Origin: Naganishia liquefaciens
Lineage: Eukaryota; Basidiomycota; Tremellomycetes; Filobasidiales; Filobasidiaceae
Assembly: GCA_013423385.1 (NCBI GenBank)
Contig: BLZA01000005.1
Span: 806,001 to 870,000, forward strand
Direction of reading: 5' to 3'
DNA: 64,000 nucleotides
Part shown: piece by piece, positions 33,781 through 44,606 of the stretch
Layout: the number at the start of each line of letters is the position of its first letter
Numbering within the stretch: the first letter of the stretch is position 1
Made by a program: the position numbers and the translations under genes
The notes under the pieces: model-generated
Told to the model about the DNA's origin: nothing
What the model saw: the letters and a program-made list of their open reading frames with translations, nothing else
The model's database searches: none

Positions 33781-34547
33781 TCACAATGTGGATGCACGCA
33801 AAGTTTTTGATCCTGCCGGCTTGATCTCTGAGGGCTGTACAACCGCACCGTCTGTCGAGAGCATCGCGAAGAGCCCTATATTTGGCTTTAGATATATCAA
33901 TACATGCTCGTCTGCCGAAGTCAAAGAATCACCAACGAGGGATTGCGTCAGGGTCTCAAGCTGATCGGCACAGGACGACAGATTCACAAGTGTGACAGCG
34001 GCAATGGTGCTTCCGTCATCATCGAGAAGGTCGAATCGGTACTCATCAAGAACTCCTTCTGCAGCGATGCCTTGCGCCCCGCAAATCTTGTCAAACATCC
34101 TCCAAGCCTTACAAAGTGTCGTGATCTTTACGGTATGGGAGGCGATACGTGCATATTCGCCTGGGATCTAACGTCTAGGATCGATGGGGCGCGAGACTTA
34201 CCTTCCGTGATCATCATCCTTAGGAAGTCCCTTAAACTTCGGTTGAAACAAGCTGTGCCACCGCTCGGAATCCCAATATGAAGTGAAGCTCTTCTGTATT
34301 CGCAGCTTAGGTGCGAACCAGTCATCAAGCATGTTGTCCGACACTTGTTTGTAATATAAGCGCGAGGTTCAAAATTGAGCCGGTGAATGCGTCTGAATAA
34401 AAGGCAGAAGTCATACTCCTCGAACTGGTGTCTGTAATACAAACCAGTTATCGAACTTAGTTCGACCAGAGCTTCAAGCAGCATTTGAAAGAGCTCCAGA
34501 TAGGGGACTTGACCTGGCCAAAATCGTGATTTCGCGTAAGACGACAT
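33781..34547 (-). CDS. Unrecognised protein, tentative exon structure
   Basis: The reading starts at ATG 34547 (MSSYAKSRFWPGQVPYLELF, then QMLLEALVELSSIT). After an intron it continues with VSDNMLDDWFAPKLRIQKSF and TSYWDSERWHSLFQPKFKGL, up to a GTAAGT donor. A weak GAG acceptor then gives RMFDKICGAQGIAAEGVLDE, YRFDLLDDDGSTIAAVTLVN and LTSADEHVLIYLKPNIGLF, ending at 33781. The last two blocks look globular and coding. A competing frame is open through most of 34128-34547 but is less protein-like. No family is recognised; both the 5' junction and the GAG acceptor need transcript support. Confidence 0.45.
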
Positions 34548-35447
34548 GAACCTTACAAGGTGGCCAAGTTCCCGTGTCGTTCATTCTTGCGACTCTAGGA
34601 ACGTGGACACTGCTTGAACTGTGTAGTATATCGTTTGTGACGGGCAGAGATCTTTATACATTTGCGTGGCGACGAGGAGGAAATCTTGTGATTGCTGTCT
34701 TTTAGCTCATTCTCGCTGGAGTGAGCAAGCTCATCAGTACCTTGCGTTCCTTTCACCCTTTCTAGGCGTGGAGCGTGCTTGTCGTTAGCCACAACGGATT
34801 GACAGCAATACTCAAAGCGAAGATCTGTGCATTGGCTGGAAAGTCCAGGACCTTGCCAGAGGGACTTTTTCGATGGCAAAGGATGTTTATCTTGAAGGGG
34901 GGTAATTCCGCTCAAGTATTCCTTCAATTCTCAGACTGGCCGAGAATAATTTACTTCGCAAGGTCCTCCCGCACTGCTCACATGATTACATTCGACTTAT
35001 GTCGAATATCCAAGGTCAAAGGTTCAGCAGAGTACAATCTCGATGGCTTCACGTGTTCTTTTTCTCAAAAGGGGATAGAGCTCCGCGGCCTCAGCATGCT
35101 AATACCTCCTAGATTTTCTTATGTGCTTCAGACTGAATTAAACGCTTGTATACTGATCCAAAGCCTTTCATGCATGCAACGCATCGCCATGATTCGTGTA
35201 GAAGCGTAATTAGAGCTAGAATTGCCCAAAAGTCTGAAAATCTGCATATTTCAGACTCGGCGCAATCCGATCGGCTTTGGCTCGGACGGTCGTGTTCTGA
35301 ACGCAGCCAGTGCTGATTCGCGTCAATTGATGATGTGCTTGCTTCCCCTCATGCTGCATTATAATCCAAGCATATTTAACTATCAGGTTGCGGCATCTGG
35401 GGCGGTGGAATCCCTGGACCGGCAGCGCAGAGATCACTGCCGAGAAG
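34548..35447. other. Intergenic stretch upstream of MED12
   Basis: It holds the promoter of MED12 and possibly an undetected first coding exon. Just before ATG 35448 the same frame reads RHLGRWNPWTGSAEITAEK after a possible TATCAG acceptor at 35384. No other supported feature. Confidence 0.4.
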
Positions 35448-38400
35448 ATGACTTCGACCCAAGAGGCTCAGCCAGCCGTCAAGGATGGCCTGGAGCCGAT
35501 GGAGGTCGAGCAAGTAGGGCCTCCGGAATGGCGCTCGGTTCTCAACTTCAGCCATGACTTGGGTAATTCATGTGATTCTCCTGACAATCGCTTATCAACT
35601 GAAGCCCTTCTTTCTCAGGCTACCCGGATTTCTTCCCCTCACGTCCCGGATTCAATCAGCCGGAAGATGTTGTCACGCCGGTCAACGTGAGGCAAGGCTT
35701 TCAGGGAGCGAATGTTGTGGCTGCAGGTGTATGTCTGTCGAAAGTGGCTTGGTCGTGTATGGACTCATATCTGAGCAGGTCGAAAGCGTTTCGGTACACG
35801 CCGCCATTTTGGATCGATTGAAGAAGCAGAATATCTTCAAGAATGTGGATGCGCTAGCAATGGAGATACTGAACGCAAGGCGAGACAACGCTCCCAAATT
35901 TCCGTGAGCATCTTCTGTCATGTTATTAGACCAACACTGACGAGATTTCCGAAGCGAATCAACATATAAATTGCCAAACCGTGTCGTATACAATGAGACC
36001 ATGAAGAAATCCTTTCTAAACGATCTCGCTGATGAGCGGATACCACTAAATTCGCCCAAGTTTGCCAAGTCGGTACCGCACGGCATGAAGGGCCAGGATC
36101 TTCTGGAAATGCTGTGGACAAGGAGGATCGGGGTGGATCGTGCGGTTTGGCTGGTGCAGGTTCTAGGAGCGCATGACGTCGCAAGTCGCCAGCAAATGTT
36201 GCATAGCATCCAGGCTGACAAAGTCCATTCCAGCAAAATCTCCGCAAGGCTTATGATCCGATGAAAACACCATTCCCTCCGAATCAGCAATACTCCATTT
36301 CGTTTACCGAGGCTATCGTGGGATTTATGAACAAGCAGTTGGCGGAGTTCGTAATAGCGCCACAGAAAAACGAGAGCGGGAAAGCCTCAGCCAACCCCGA
36401 AACCCTTCGAAAGCAGCTTTGGGCCGAAAAGTGGGATTACTCGTGAGGCTATCGAGACTCAGGACGGTTGACGGACAAGGGGGCTGATTCACGTTGCACT
36501 CAGACAAGAACTGCTTGGCGCGCTGTTCGAGCAGCATTTACTCGATCAGAGGACCTACGGCTTGTGGCTACGAGACTCTTTGCTAGGAACGCCATTTGCC
36601 AAATTGCCATTCATTCTGGATCAGTTGGGCAGATCGACGTCGCTGCTGTATGAAGATCTCATGATCGGAAGCTGTATCGTTGCAGCGGCGGTGAATAAGC
36701 TATCAGAGGTAGGCTGTTCGTGTGAGACTTTTGGGAGAGCGCTGTTGACTTGGATCTTTGCAGGTTGTCCGGCACCGAGCACGCACGGCCCTCCAGTCTA
36801 TTGAGCGGCGATTGGTCGAGTTGGTCAGGGTATGTACCATCATTCCAAACAGCTGCGATATCTGATGCTGATGCTGTGGATACCACTTGCAGATCGCATG
36901 GTGTACAGACCCTCAACTGTTCTTTTTCCCTCATTATTGGCGCAAACAGGAAGCCTTGCTGCGCGAAGTTCTCCTCGGTTCCGGCGACTCAATTGGTCTT
37001 CGACAATTTGCAGCTGTCCGAGTCCGAAATCTACGTTCGCTCTGGAACAGGAAACAGCCAAGTCTAGGTGTTTCAGACCTGGAAAGGGCGCGGGAGGAAG
37101 CGTTGGGGGCACTTCCAGTAAGTGCGAATCCGCTTCTGAGACCCGGAACACTGATCCCACCTTTCGAAGCTCCTAGAACACTACGAAGCGGCTCATAGCC
37201 TCGCACAGCTGACTCTCAGATATTTTCTTTCCAGCAAACAAGAAATCGCTCTCGAATTTTTGCGAAGCAAATTTGATGTCCTCCTGGATTGGAGCATCAA
37301 GCGTTATTCTATCTCGACTCATCGCCCTTATCTCGCTGCCGCATTGATCGAGGAAGCTCTAAGGCAGCCCGGAGTGTTCAAGGTAACACAAGACAGCTGG
37401 ATCGAGTCCTACTTGTTCAACTGGATCGATCATGCATGCGAGGCTTTTACCGGCGATATCGCGGATGCCGCTCGAACGCTCGTCGCGGAATTCTTTAACC
37501 GCGAAATCGTTTCCTTTGACGCCTATCTTGCCCGTAGTATGGCGCTTGGCAGAACTTTTCGACATTCGACACCAACAAACAGTGTTGGCAAATTCCTCGA
37601 CTTTATCAACAGTTTACAGCTAGTCAATCTGTCCCAATCTGCCATCACCCTCCAGAGGAATATTACTCATGGTTTCGATAATGAACATGCCCTCGAAGAG
37701 TATGAACGCCAACGCCAGCAGGCTTTGGGTTGCTACTTGGATCAGTCTCAAAAAATCGATACGGCAAAATCCCTTCAAGACTGCATACTCGATGACGTTC
37801 CCGCAATCCTACTGGAGCAGAAGGAATTTCCTTCGTTCAATCGATGTTGTCACCTTCTTGGCGAGTTTCTGCCTGTACCTATGACTCTGGACTCCGCACT
37901 GGTAACAATCAGGCTTTATTTACTGGTACACGTCCTGGAACGTCGTAAAGACTATCGGCTTTTGGTCGAGCTTTTAGATACTCAATGGCGCAGGCTCGGA
38001 CTTGCGGTGTCGAAGCCTGTCGCAGAAGCTATCCAACGTCACGGTTGCCTCATTTCGTGCTTTCGTGACGAGCGCCCGGAATTGTGCGCAGCACTTTTTC
38101 AATTCGCCAAACAGCCGCCATCGACCAGGCCCAACCATATGACATTTGCGGATATCAACCGGAAGCCAACGACATTGCGCCTAAATCTCCCCGAGACGTT
38201 GGAAAAGCTGCGCTCGGCGTCTGATACCCAGCTCGACCAGGAGACTATCGCCAATCTATGGAAGTCATCTCTGGATTCGGCCTCCTTGCAAACAGACCCA
38301 GATGTGAAAAACGACACGGTGTCGATATTGGCTCAGATTTGGCGAAACGTTGCTCATTCGTCCCTGCCGGCTTGGAAAGCCCACCTCGCTTCATGGGTAG

Positions 38401-40174
38401 TGGATGACCCTTCGGACTCTGCTCTGTATCAGGCAACGTCCGAGTTGGGCGTACAGCTCGTTGTGCATGGTGTCATTGAGCCAATATGGCTTTTGGAGAA
38501 ACTTGTATACCCACATCTCGACTCGCCGACGCAAATGCAACAAAACGGGAATCATTTGCAACAGGTGGCGATACTCTGCATTCGTATCTTGGCAGCTGAC
38601 AACGTTCATATACGCAACATGGAGGACATGGTCTTCCGATCCGCGGTCTCTGCTAAGCCCATCATGGCTGGCTACGGGAACCCTCCAGCGATGACAGCAT
38701 TCCTTCAGCACTTGCCATGCATGCTGTTGCTGGCGGACCAACTTACTTCCGAAGTCTGTCCGCATGGCGTCGAGGCAATTGTTACATCGCCTCGTATTAG
38801 AGAACTTGTCATGCGGCACGAGAACCGGATCAAGCACGCATTCACGAGAGTCTTGACGGAATGGCCGGAGAGGCGGGCTTTTTGGACTTCGTCACTAAGT
38901 CTATTGCTGGCCAACTCCAAGGAAGGTTTGTAAGCATACTTTGAACACTTGATCGCCTGCTGATCCTCGTCAATCGTTGGCAGAAGGGACTACACCCGAT
39001 ATAGCTAGCACGGACTGGCGCGAATTGGCGACGTGCGCTCCTGGTTCACAAGACACTGTTTCGGACGCAGACCTACGTCTCTCGCTGCCACAGGCCAAAG
39101 CTATTGTGGATGCCGCGTCTCGCCTCATTCTGAGCGGATCCATTTCGATGTGGTGGAAAATGTGCGCGTCTCCGCCACAGCAGGAGGTGTTTCTGGTGGG
39201 TTCATTCGTCTCTGTATCGCTTTCTTGGCTTATTCTGATTTTCATCAGCTACACATTGCTGCTTGTACGCTCATCTTTGACGCGATATCTTCGGAGGGCA
39301 TTGTTACGCGGGAGGCGCTCCGGCAGATTGAGTCTTATTGTTTCGTAATGGAGATCGCTCGGTCTGTACAGCCCGCTCTGGAGGCTCTCTCACCAGACCA
39401 TGTCGATACTCACTGCGGGATTTTGCAAGACCTGGTAGTACGGGTAGAAGGTTTAGTCCGACTGATCCCGGTGGATCTGCTCGAACGTCTCATTTGTTTG
39501 ATGACTAGTGTGATCTGCTTTGCTGCGGACACCGACCATGCCGAGACACAATTGCGATTGTTGCGAATCATAGACTCGTCCGTGCACGCCGACGCCGAGT
39601 GGGCAATAGATTTCATGCTTTTGCACTTTCAAGGTGAGCCTTGCTTCGTAAGGCCCAGACAGCTCTGACAACGCTCTGTTCAACAGTAATGCGGCCTGAT
39701 AAGCGCGCACAGCTTCTTCTCTGGCTCGAGGGATCAACCTTGATAACCAAGCCCGCCTCTCGACGGTATCTGGCAGTGAGCGAAAGTAACTGGGAAGCAC
39801 CGCCCGTTGATACCGAGCCCAACGGTTATCCACCACATCGTCGGTCTTTCACCCGACTCACTGAGCCGACCAACAACGGCTCACTATCACTCTTGCAATT
39901 CGGGGCCGTTCTGACTGGAGACCGCTGTGGATCGGTCGATAAACAAGGTCCCTGGTCGCAATTTGTTTCGGAACGGGACGTCGGCATCAATCCGACAGGC
40001 GAGTCATTCTATCTCCGGAACTCGGTATCGGGCTTGAGTAGGTTGGACGATGACGGTATGCGAGAGCAGCAGGATGTCGGAGTCGAAGAAGAAATGACAG
40101 AGGTCACTCAAGTCCCGGAAACAATTTCGCCATCGCGACCGAAACCCCGCAAGCGTGTCAAACTGGACGATTGA
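35448..40174 (+). CDS. MED12: Mediator complex subunit 12 (Srb8)
   Basis: About thirteen exons give roughly 1,350 residues. The N-terminus carries the Med12 signature PPEWRSVLNFSHDLGYPDFF, EDVVTPVNVRQGF and then PNRVVYNETMKKSFLNDLAD, IPLNSPKFAKSVPHGMKGQD, LLEMLWTRRIGVDRAVWLVQ and VLGAHD. Downstream helical text (LLGALFEQHLLDQRTYGLWL, FFPHYWRKQEALLREVLLGS, LLEHYEAAHSLAQLTLRYFL, the large exon 37176-38933) fits the Med12 body. It ends in a basic tail, PKPRKRVKLDD. Med12 with Med13, Cdk8 and cyclin C forms the kinase module that reversibly represses RNA polymerase II transcription in the nucleus. The start is uncertain: ATG 35448, or an upstream exon entering at about 35385. The intron near 35720-35784 has three candidate donors. 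It converges on UTP11 with 50 bp between stops. Confidence 0.92.
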
Positions 40175-40224
40175 TTCATACACGATTTGTACTAGAACAT
40201 TGTTACAGCCTAGTCGTGACTATA

Positions 40225-42708
40225 TCAACGCTTTCGCTCCGCCTTCCATTTCACAATTTTGGGCATGTACTCGACCCGCGTCGTCACGCCTGCGTCGGGA
40301 TCCTCGTCGTCCTCTTCATGCACGACTCGGCCGCCCTTTTGCTTGATTATCTTGCTGCCTTTGCCGTTCATCATACCACGCTGTACTTCCATATGACGTT
40401 GGACACCGCGCAGCTTGGCAACACGCTCGACTCGACCCATGAGCTCGGACAAGAGGCGTTTGCGGTGCAGCTACAATGGCGTGAGCGCAATGTTGATGAT
40501 AGAGGAAAGCACGGCGGACATACCTTGGCCTGCTTGATGAGCGCCTTTTCCCGCTCGGCCTGTCTCTCTTCGAAACGCTTGATGGCGTCCTCGCTCGGCG
40601 TAGCGGGCGCCGCTTGAGCTTTCTTGCCCTTTTTTGAGGGGTCTTTCCAGCCGAAGTCTTGCGATGCGGAGGCTAGCGGTGTTGATCTCAGAGAGGTCGC
40701 TTTAACGGACGGTGTGCGCTCGTACGTCAATACTGGAGACGATCAGCTTCAGTCTCGCCCCTGTGCTCTTTGGCCTACTCACGCTCGTCTTTGTCGTCTG
40801 TAAAGATGATGTGCCCGACGTTGGCTCCTTCGACCTCTTTTCCCTTTCCCTTGCTCGGCTTCGGCAGCGAGATGACGCCTGTGGCCAGCAATTGCTCCAC
40901 TTCGTCGTCCTCCTCGTCCGTCTCCATGCCGTCTTCCTCGTCGAGATCGCTCCACCCGCCTGCATCAGAATCGCCGTCGGATCCTTCTTCCGCCGGTGGA
41001 ATCAAGTCGGCCAGCGCATGAAGTTGTTCCTTGATTGCTGCGATTTTCTTTGGCGGACAAAGAGGGCCGTCAACGCCTAGCGTTGCAGAAGCCAAAAGCA
41101 ACTTACGCTCTCGTCCGAGGAGATTTGGGTACGAATGTAGCCTGCGTCCTGCGTTTTCAGAAGCTTGACCATGTCCATCGGAAGGGCTTCATTGCCGCGC
41201 GATTGGATGTGGATTCCTTGCTGCGAGTTGAGGTGATTAGCATTGTCGGCGATTCAGGTCACTGACGGCATAAGAATTCTCTTGTCCCCCGGGTTCTCAC
41301 GGCGAGAGCGGCCTTGACACCGGACGACTCTGCGCGGCGATTTTCCCGAGCTTCGCGACGATTTTCGGGCTGGAGTCCTTTCCTTTCGCGCGCGAATTGA
41401 CGCCCTTGCGAGCACCGAGTATTTTCCGTCGACCGACGCATCGTTCAGCACGCGCGTTGAGAGAAGTACCCCTTTACGCTGGCAGAGTCCCCGAGGCGAT
41501 AATGGTCTTGATCTCTTTTAGGGTGACACAGCGAGTTTTGTTGCTTATGTACAGCGTTCCGTGATGGTCTCTGCCGCGCGTGTAGTCTTCATGCAAACGG
41601 GAGTCCTTGCCAATGGCGGCAGGCATCCGGCCCGCGGCTTTTAAGCAGAAAGCTGGCCCCGCACGGAATTCTGCCTTGTCGGTCGCTCGGAGAATCCTTG
41701 CCTGCGGCGCTAGTATTCTCGATCCGCTCGAAAGGATGTGCTCTCACCCGCGCGCTATAGGAGGTGTTCTCGCTGACGCTCGATGGGTGTTCCCGCTCCG
41801 CTCGACGGGAAGGGTTCTCGCTCTGCTCGACGGGAGGGGTTCTCGCTCCGCTCGATGGGAGGGGTTCTCGTTAGCGCTCGGGGTTATTCTCGGCCGTCCT
41901 GCGACGGCCTCGATGTATCCTTGCCTGCGGCGCTGGTATTCTCGCTCCGCTCGATAGGAGGTGTTCTTGCTCCGCTCGATAGGAGGTGTTCTCGCTCCGC
42001 TCGATAGGAGGTGTTCTCGCTCCGCTCGATAGGAGGTGTTCTCGCTCCGCTCGATAGGAGGTGCTCTCGCTCCGCTCGACGGGAGGGGTTCTCGCTTCGC
42101 TCGATAGGAGGTGTTCTCGCTGACGCTCGATGGGTGTTCTCGCTCCGCTCGACGGGTGGGGTTCTCGCTGGCGCTCGGGGGTATTCTCGGCCGTCCTGTC
42201 AGGGCCTCGATGTATCCTTGCCTGCGGCGCTGGTGCTCTCGCTCCGCTCGAGGGTATTCTCGGCCGTCCTGCGACGGCCTCGTGCCTGCGGCGCTGGTAT
42301 TCTCGCTCCCTTCGGTCGCTCGAGCTTTTTTCTCGGCCATCCTACGACGGCCTCGTGCCTGCGGCGCTGGTATTCTCGCTCCCTTGGGCCACTCGAAGAG
42401 ATGCTCGCTTCGCTCGCCGCTCTACGCACCTTTGTCTTCCCCTTGACCATCCCCCAATAAAACTCATCCTCATTCCTGAGCGCCACCTTTTCCCTCAAAT
42501 TCCTCAACCGATTCTTCTTGCTCTTGTAGTCCCTCGCACGCAGCACATAGTCCTTGTGTTTTTCGAGCAAGCCGAGCTTTCTTCGTGCGGCGGGCTGGGC
42601 GCGTTCCTTGTGGTTGCGGCGGTGGACCGAGTCTGTGCCGCCGAGAGGATGTCAGCGTGCGTCTCTTTGGCTGTCCTGTTACTCACTGCGGATGGATGAG
42701 CCTGCCAT
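40225..42708 (-). CDS. UTP11: U3 snoRNP protein UTP11 with a 1.2-kb repeat-filled intron
   Basis: It star​ts at ATG 42708 ([20 protein letters not shown]). Exon 2 gives [20 protein letters not shown] and [26 protein letters not shown]. After the 41221-42429 intron exon 3 reads [20 protein letters not shown] and [18 protein letters not shown]. Then come [18 protein letters not shown], a long acidic insert ([20 protein letters not shown]), [40 protein letters not shown] and the terminal [16 protein letters not shown]. These are the conserved Utp11 blocks. The protein is part of the small-subunit processome and acts in nucleolar 18S rRNA maturation. All other introns here are 50-60 nt, so the large one is exceptional. 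At about 360 residues it is longer than usual because of the acidic insert. Confidence 0.95.
41700..42420 (-). repeat. GC-rich nested minisatellite inside a UTP11 intron
   Basis: A unit of about 25 bp (plus strand CTCGCTCCGCTC then GATAGGAGGTGTT) is repeated head to tail. Between 41941 and 42110 there are about seven copies with few changes. More diverged copies (GACGGGAGGGGTT, GATGGGTGTT) lie on both sides. The 25-mers alternate with a longer module containing CTCGGCCGTCCTGCGACGGC, the 3' part CTCGATGTATCCTTGC, and CCTGCGGCGCTGGTATT. That module recurs near 41700, 41890, 42185, 42255 and 42340, giving a higher-order pattern. The array lies wholly inside the intron (41221-42429) and is unique in this window. 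Confidence 0.95.
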
Positions 42709-42942
42709 GGTGGATGGTGGATGGATGAATGAATGCACAACTGCCAACCCCTCTACTGCCCCCCCCTTTGCCTTGATCGACCACCCGCCTTGTTCCTCCT
42801 CGAGCTCGTCGTCTCCAACTTCTTTTGCTTCCGCGTATCACGTGATCTCGGGCCGGCCCGGTCGCCCAAGCCGAGCGACCATGCGAGCGTGTGCCGAGGC
42901 AAGAGGGTTGGCGGGGACAGCGTACATAGGAAGCACGAGGCC
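42709..42942. promoter_or_regulatory. Shared upstream region of UTP11 and a quinone oxidoreductase
   Basis: Only 234 bp separate the start codons of the two divergent genes, so their promoters overlap or touch. The left end has short tandem ATGG/ATGAATG-like repeats (about 42709-42737) next to the UTP11 start. No named motif was recognised. Confidence 0.5.
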
Positions 42943-44079
42943 ATGCCAGGGGAGATGCTCCGTCCATTGCTGCGCCACGCACCACGACGCACCATGTCCA
43001 CCATCCCGCAAACCATGAACGCCGTTCTCTGCACGCGCGAGGGCGGACCCGAAGTCCTCGAGTACCGCACCGACGTGCCCGTCCCGCAGCCGCAGCCGGG
43101 CCACGTCCTCGTCAAGAACACGACGATCGGGATCAATTATATTGATACGTATTTCCGGTCCGGGCTGTATCCAAGCAAGAAGCCCGAGATCTTGGGTCGT
43201 GATGGCGAGGGCGAGGTCGTCGCCCTCGGTGACGCCGGAGAGACGTACGGCTTGAAGCAGGGCGACCGCGTCGTCTACCTCGGCACGGGCTCGTACGCCC
43301 AATACACCTCTATTCCTGCACTCCACGTCGCCAAGATTCCCGATGCCGTACCACCGACCATCGCCTGTGCGGCACTCTTGCAAGGCTTGACGGCGCTCAC
43401 GCTCATCCGGGAATCCCACGAGGCGCGCACGGGGGAATGGTACCTCGTCCATGCCGCCGCCGGCGGAGTCGGTCTCTGGCTCGTTCAACTCCTCAAGGCC
43501 TTGGGCGCGCGTGTCATCGGAACGGCATCCACGCAGGAAAAAATCACCCAGGCCAAGGCGGCCGGGGCCGAGGTCATGTTGAATTATTCAGAGCCCGGGT
43601 TTGATCTCGTCGCGGCCGTGATGGACGCCACGGGCGGACAAGGGGTCGATGCCGTGTATGATGGCGTCGGTAAGGATACGTTTGAGGATGATTTGAAAGT
43701 CGTCAGGCGCAAGGGGAGCGTCGTCTCGTTTGGAAACGCATCCGGTGCCGTCCCGCCGTTTGCCATCACGTACGTCACAGGTGTCCCGTCCCGCACACAC
43801 ATCCATTTGCCCCTCCAACTAATCTTGCCCCCGTTCACGCTTCGCCTCCCTCCCAGCAAACTCGCCCCGAAATGCATCAAACTCGCCCGACCCCAACTCT
43901 TTGGCTACGTTGCCACCCGTCCCGAATTCGAACGCTACACGAACGAACTGTTCACGTTGATCGCCGACGGCAAGGTCGACGTACTCGTACATGGAACGTA
44001 TGCGTTGCAGGATGTCCAGCAAGCGCATAGGGATTTGGAGGGGCGCAAGACGATGGGCAAGGTCTTGTTGCGGCCGTAG
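42943..44079 (+). CDS. ZTA1: NADPH:quinone oxidoreductase (zeta-crystallin/Zta1 type)
   Basis: A medium-chain dehydrogenase/reductase without zinc ligands. Blocks visible are MNAVLCTREGGPEVLEYRTD, VLVKNTTIGINYIDTYFRSG, LYPSKKPEILGRDGEGEVVA, GDRVVYLGTGSYAQYTSIPA, the nucleotide-binding HAAAGGVGLWLVQLLKALGA, STQEKITQAKAAGAEVMLNY, and GVDAVYDGVGKDTFEDDL. A single intron (about 43769-43857, donor GTACGT) is a multiple of three and joins AITKLAPKCIKLARPQLFGY in phase. The end is VQQAHRDLEGRKTMGKVLL. The family reduces quinones by one electron with NADPH and may protect against oxidative stress. Two in-frame starts exist, ATG 42943 (MPGEMLRPLLRHAPRRT, arginine-rich) and ATG 42994 (MSTIPQ, good context). 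Confidence 0.93.
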   Translation: MPGEMLRPLLRHAPRRTMSTIPQTMNAVLCTREGGPEVLEYRTDVPVPQPQPGHVLVKNTTIGINYIDTYFRSGLYPSKKPEILGRDGEGEVVALGDAGETYGLKQGDRVVYLGTGSYAQYTSIPALHVAKIPDAVPPTIACAALLQGLTALTLIRESHEARTGEWYLVHAAAGGVGLWLVQLLKALGARVIGTASTQEKITQAKAAGAEVMLNYSEPGFDLVAAVMDATGGQGVDAVYDGVGKDTFEDDLKVVRRKGSVVSFGNASGAVPPFAITYVTGVPSRTHIHLPLQLILPPFTLRLPPSKLAPKCIKLARPQLFGYVATRPEFERYTNELFTLIADGKVDVLVHGTYALQDVQQAHRDLEGRKTMGKVLLRP

Positions 44080-44606
44080 GCGCGGGATGGATGGGGCGCG
44101 GGGTCGGTCGGGCTCGAAATGTGGAATACGGAAAAGTTGAAATAGACAAACGAATCGACGGGGAATCGGCAATCACATCACAAGAGGTAGTCGCGCTTTT
44201 TTTCAGCCCAAAAATGCCTATAGATCAGATCACAACCACCGCGGGCTTCACGTAATTGCTTTGCCCAGCTGGGGGAACTAGAGATTGCAGGAAAACGACT
44301 TGCACTGGCTTGCAAGTTGTTCGTTAGTATTTGAGGAAAAATGGGGAGATCGCGCTTGGAATATCGTAAAGATGCGCTTGTCTCTTTGCGAAATCCATCA
44401 TGCTGAGATTGAGACTTGGATAGAGCATTAGGAGGATGCATGTAGGGCCTCCATCCTTGCGCCTTGAAAGCAATAGGTGAGATCAGATTCTTCATTCAGA
44501 GCATGTCGCTCATAATAGCGTCTATTCGCCTTCCTGAAAAGACAATGATGCCAACATGATGATGCATTTCTTGAAATACAACCAATTTGTCCTTTCCTTC
44601 TTCGCG
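44080..44606. other. Intergenic stretch between convergent genes
   Basis: The 3' flanks of the quinone oxidoreductase and of the minus-strand membrane protein ending at 44607. Only unconvincing short frames. Confidence 0.4.

Noticed and set aside
41700-42420. CRISPR-like array
   Set aside because: The 25-bp units abut directly with no unique spacers, lie in a eukaryotic intron, and there are no cas genes.
41744-42460. Long open frames on both strands inside the UTP11 intron
   Set aside because: They exist because the repeat unit lacks stops in some frames; the translations are monotonous ([23 protein letters not shown]) and the region is spliced out between conserved Utp11 exons.
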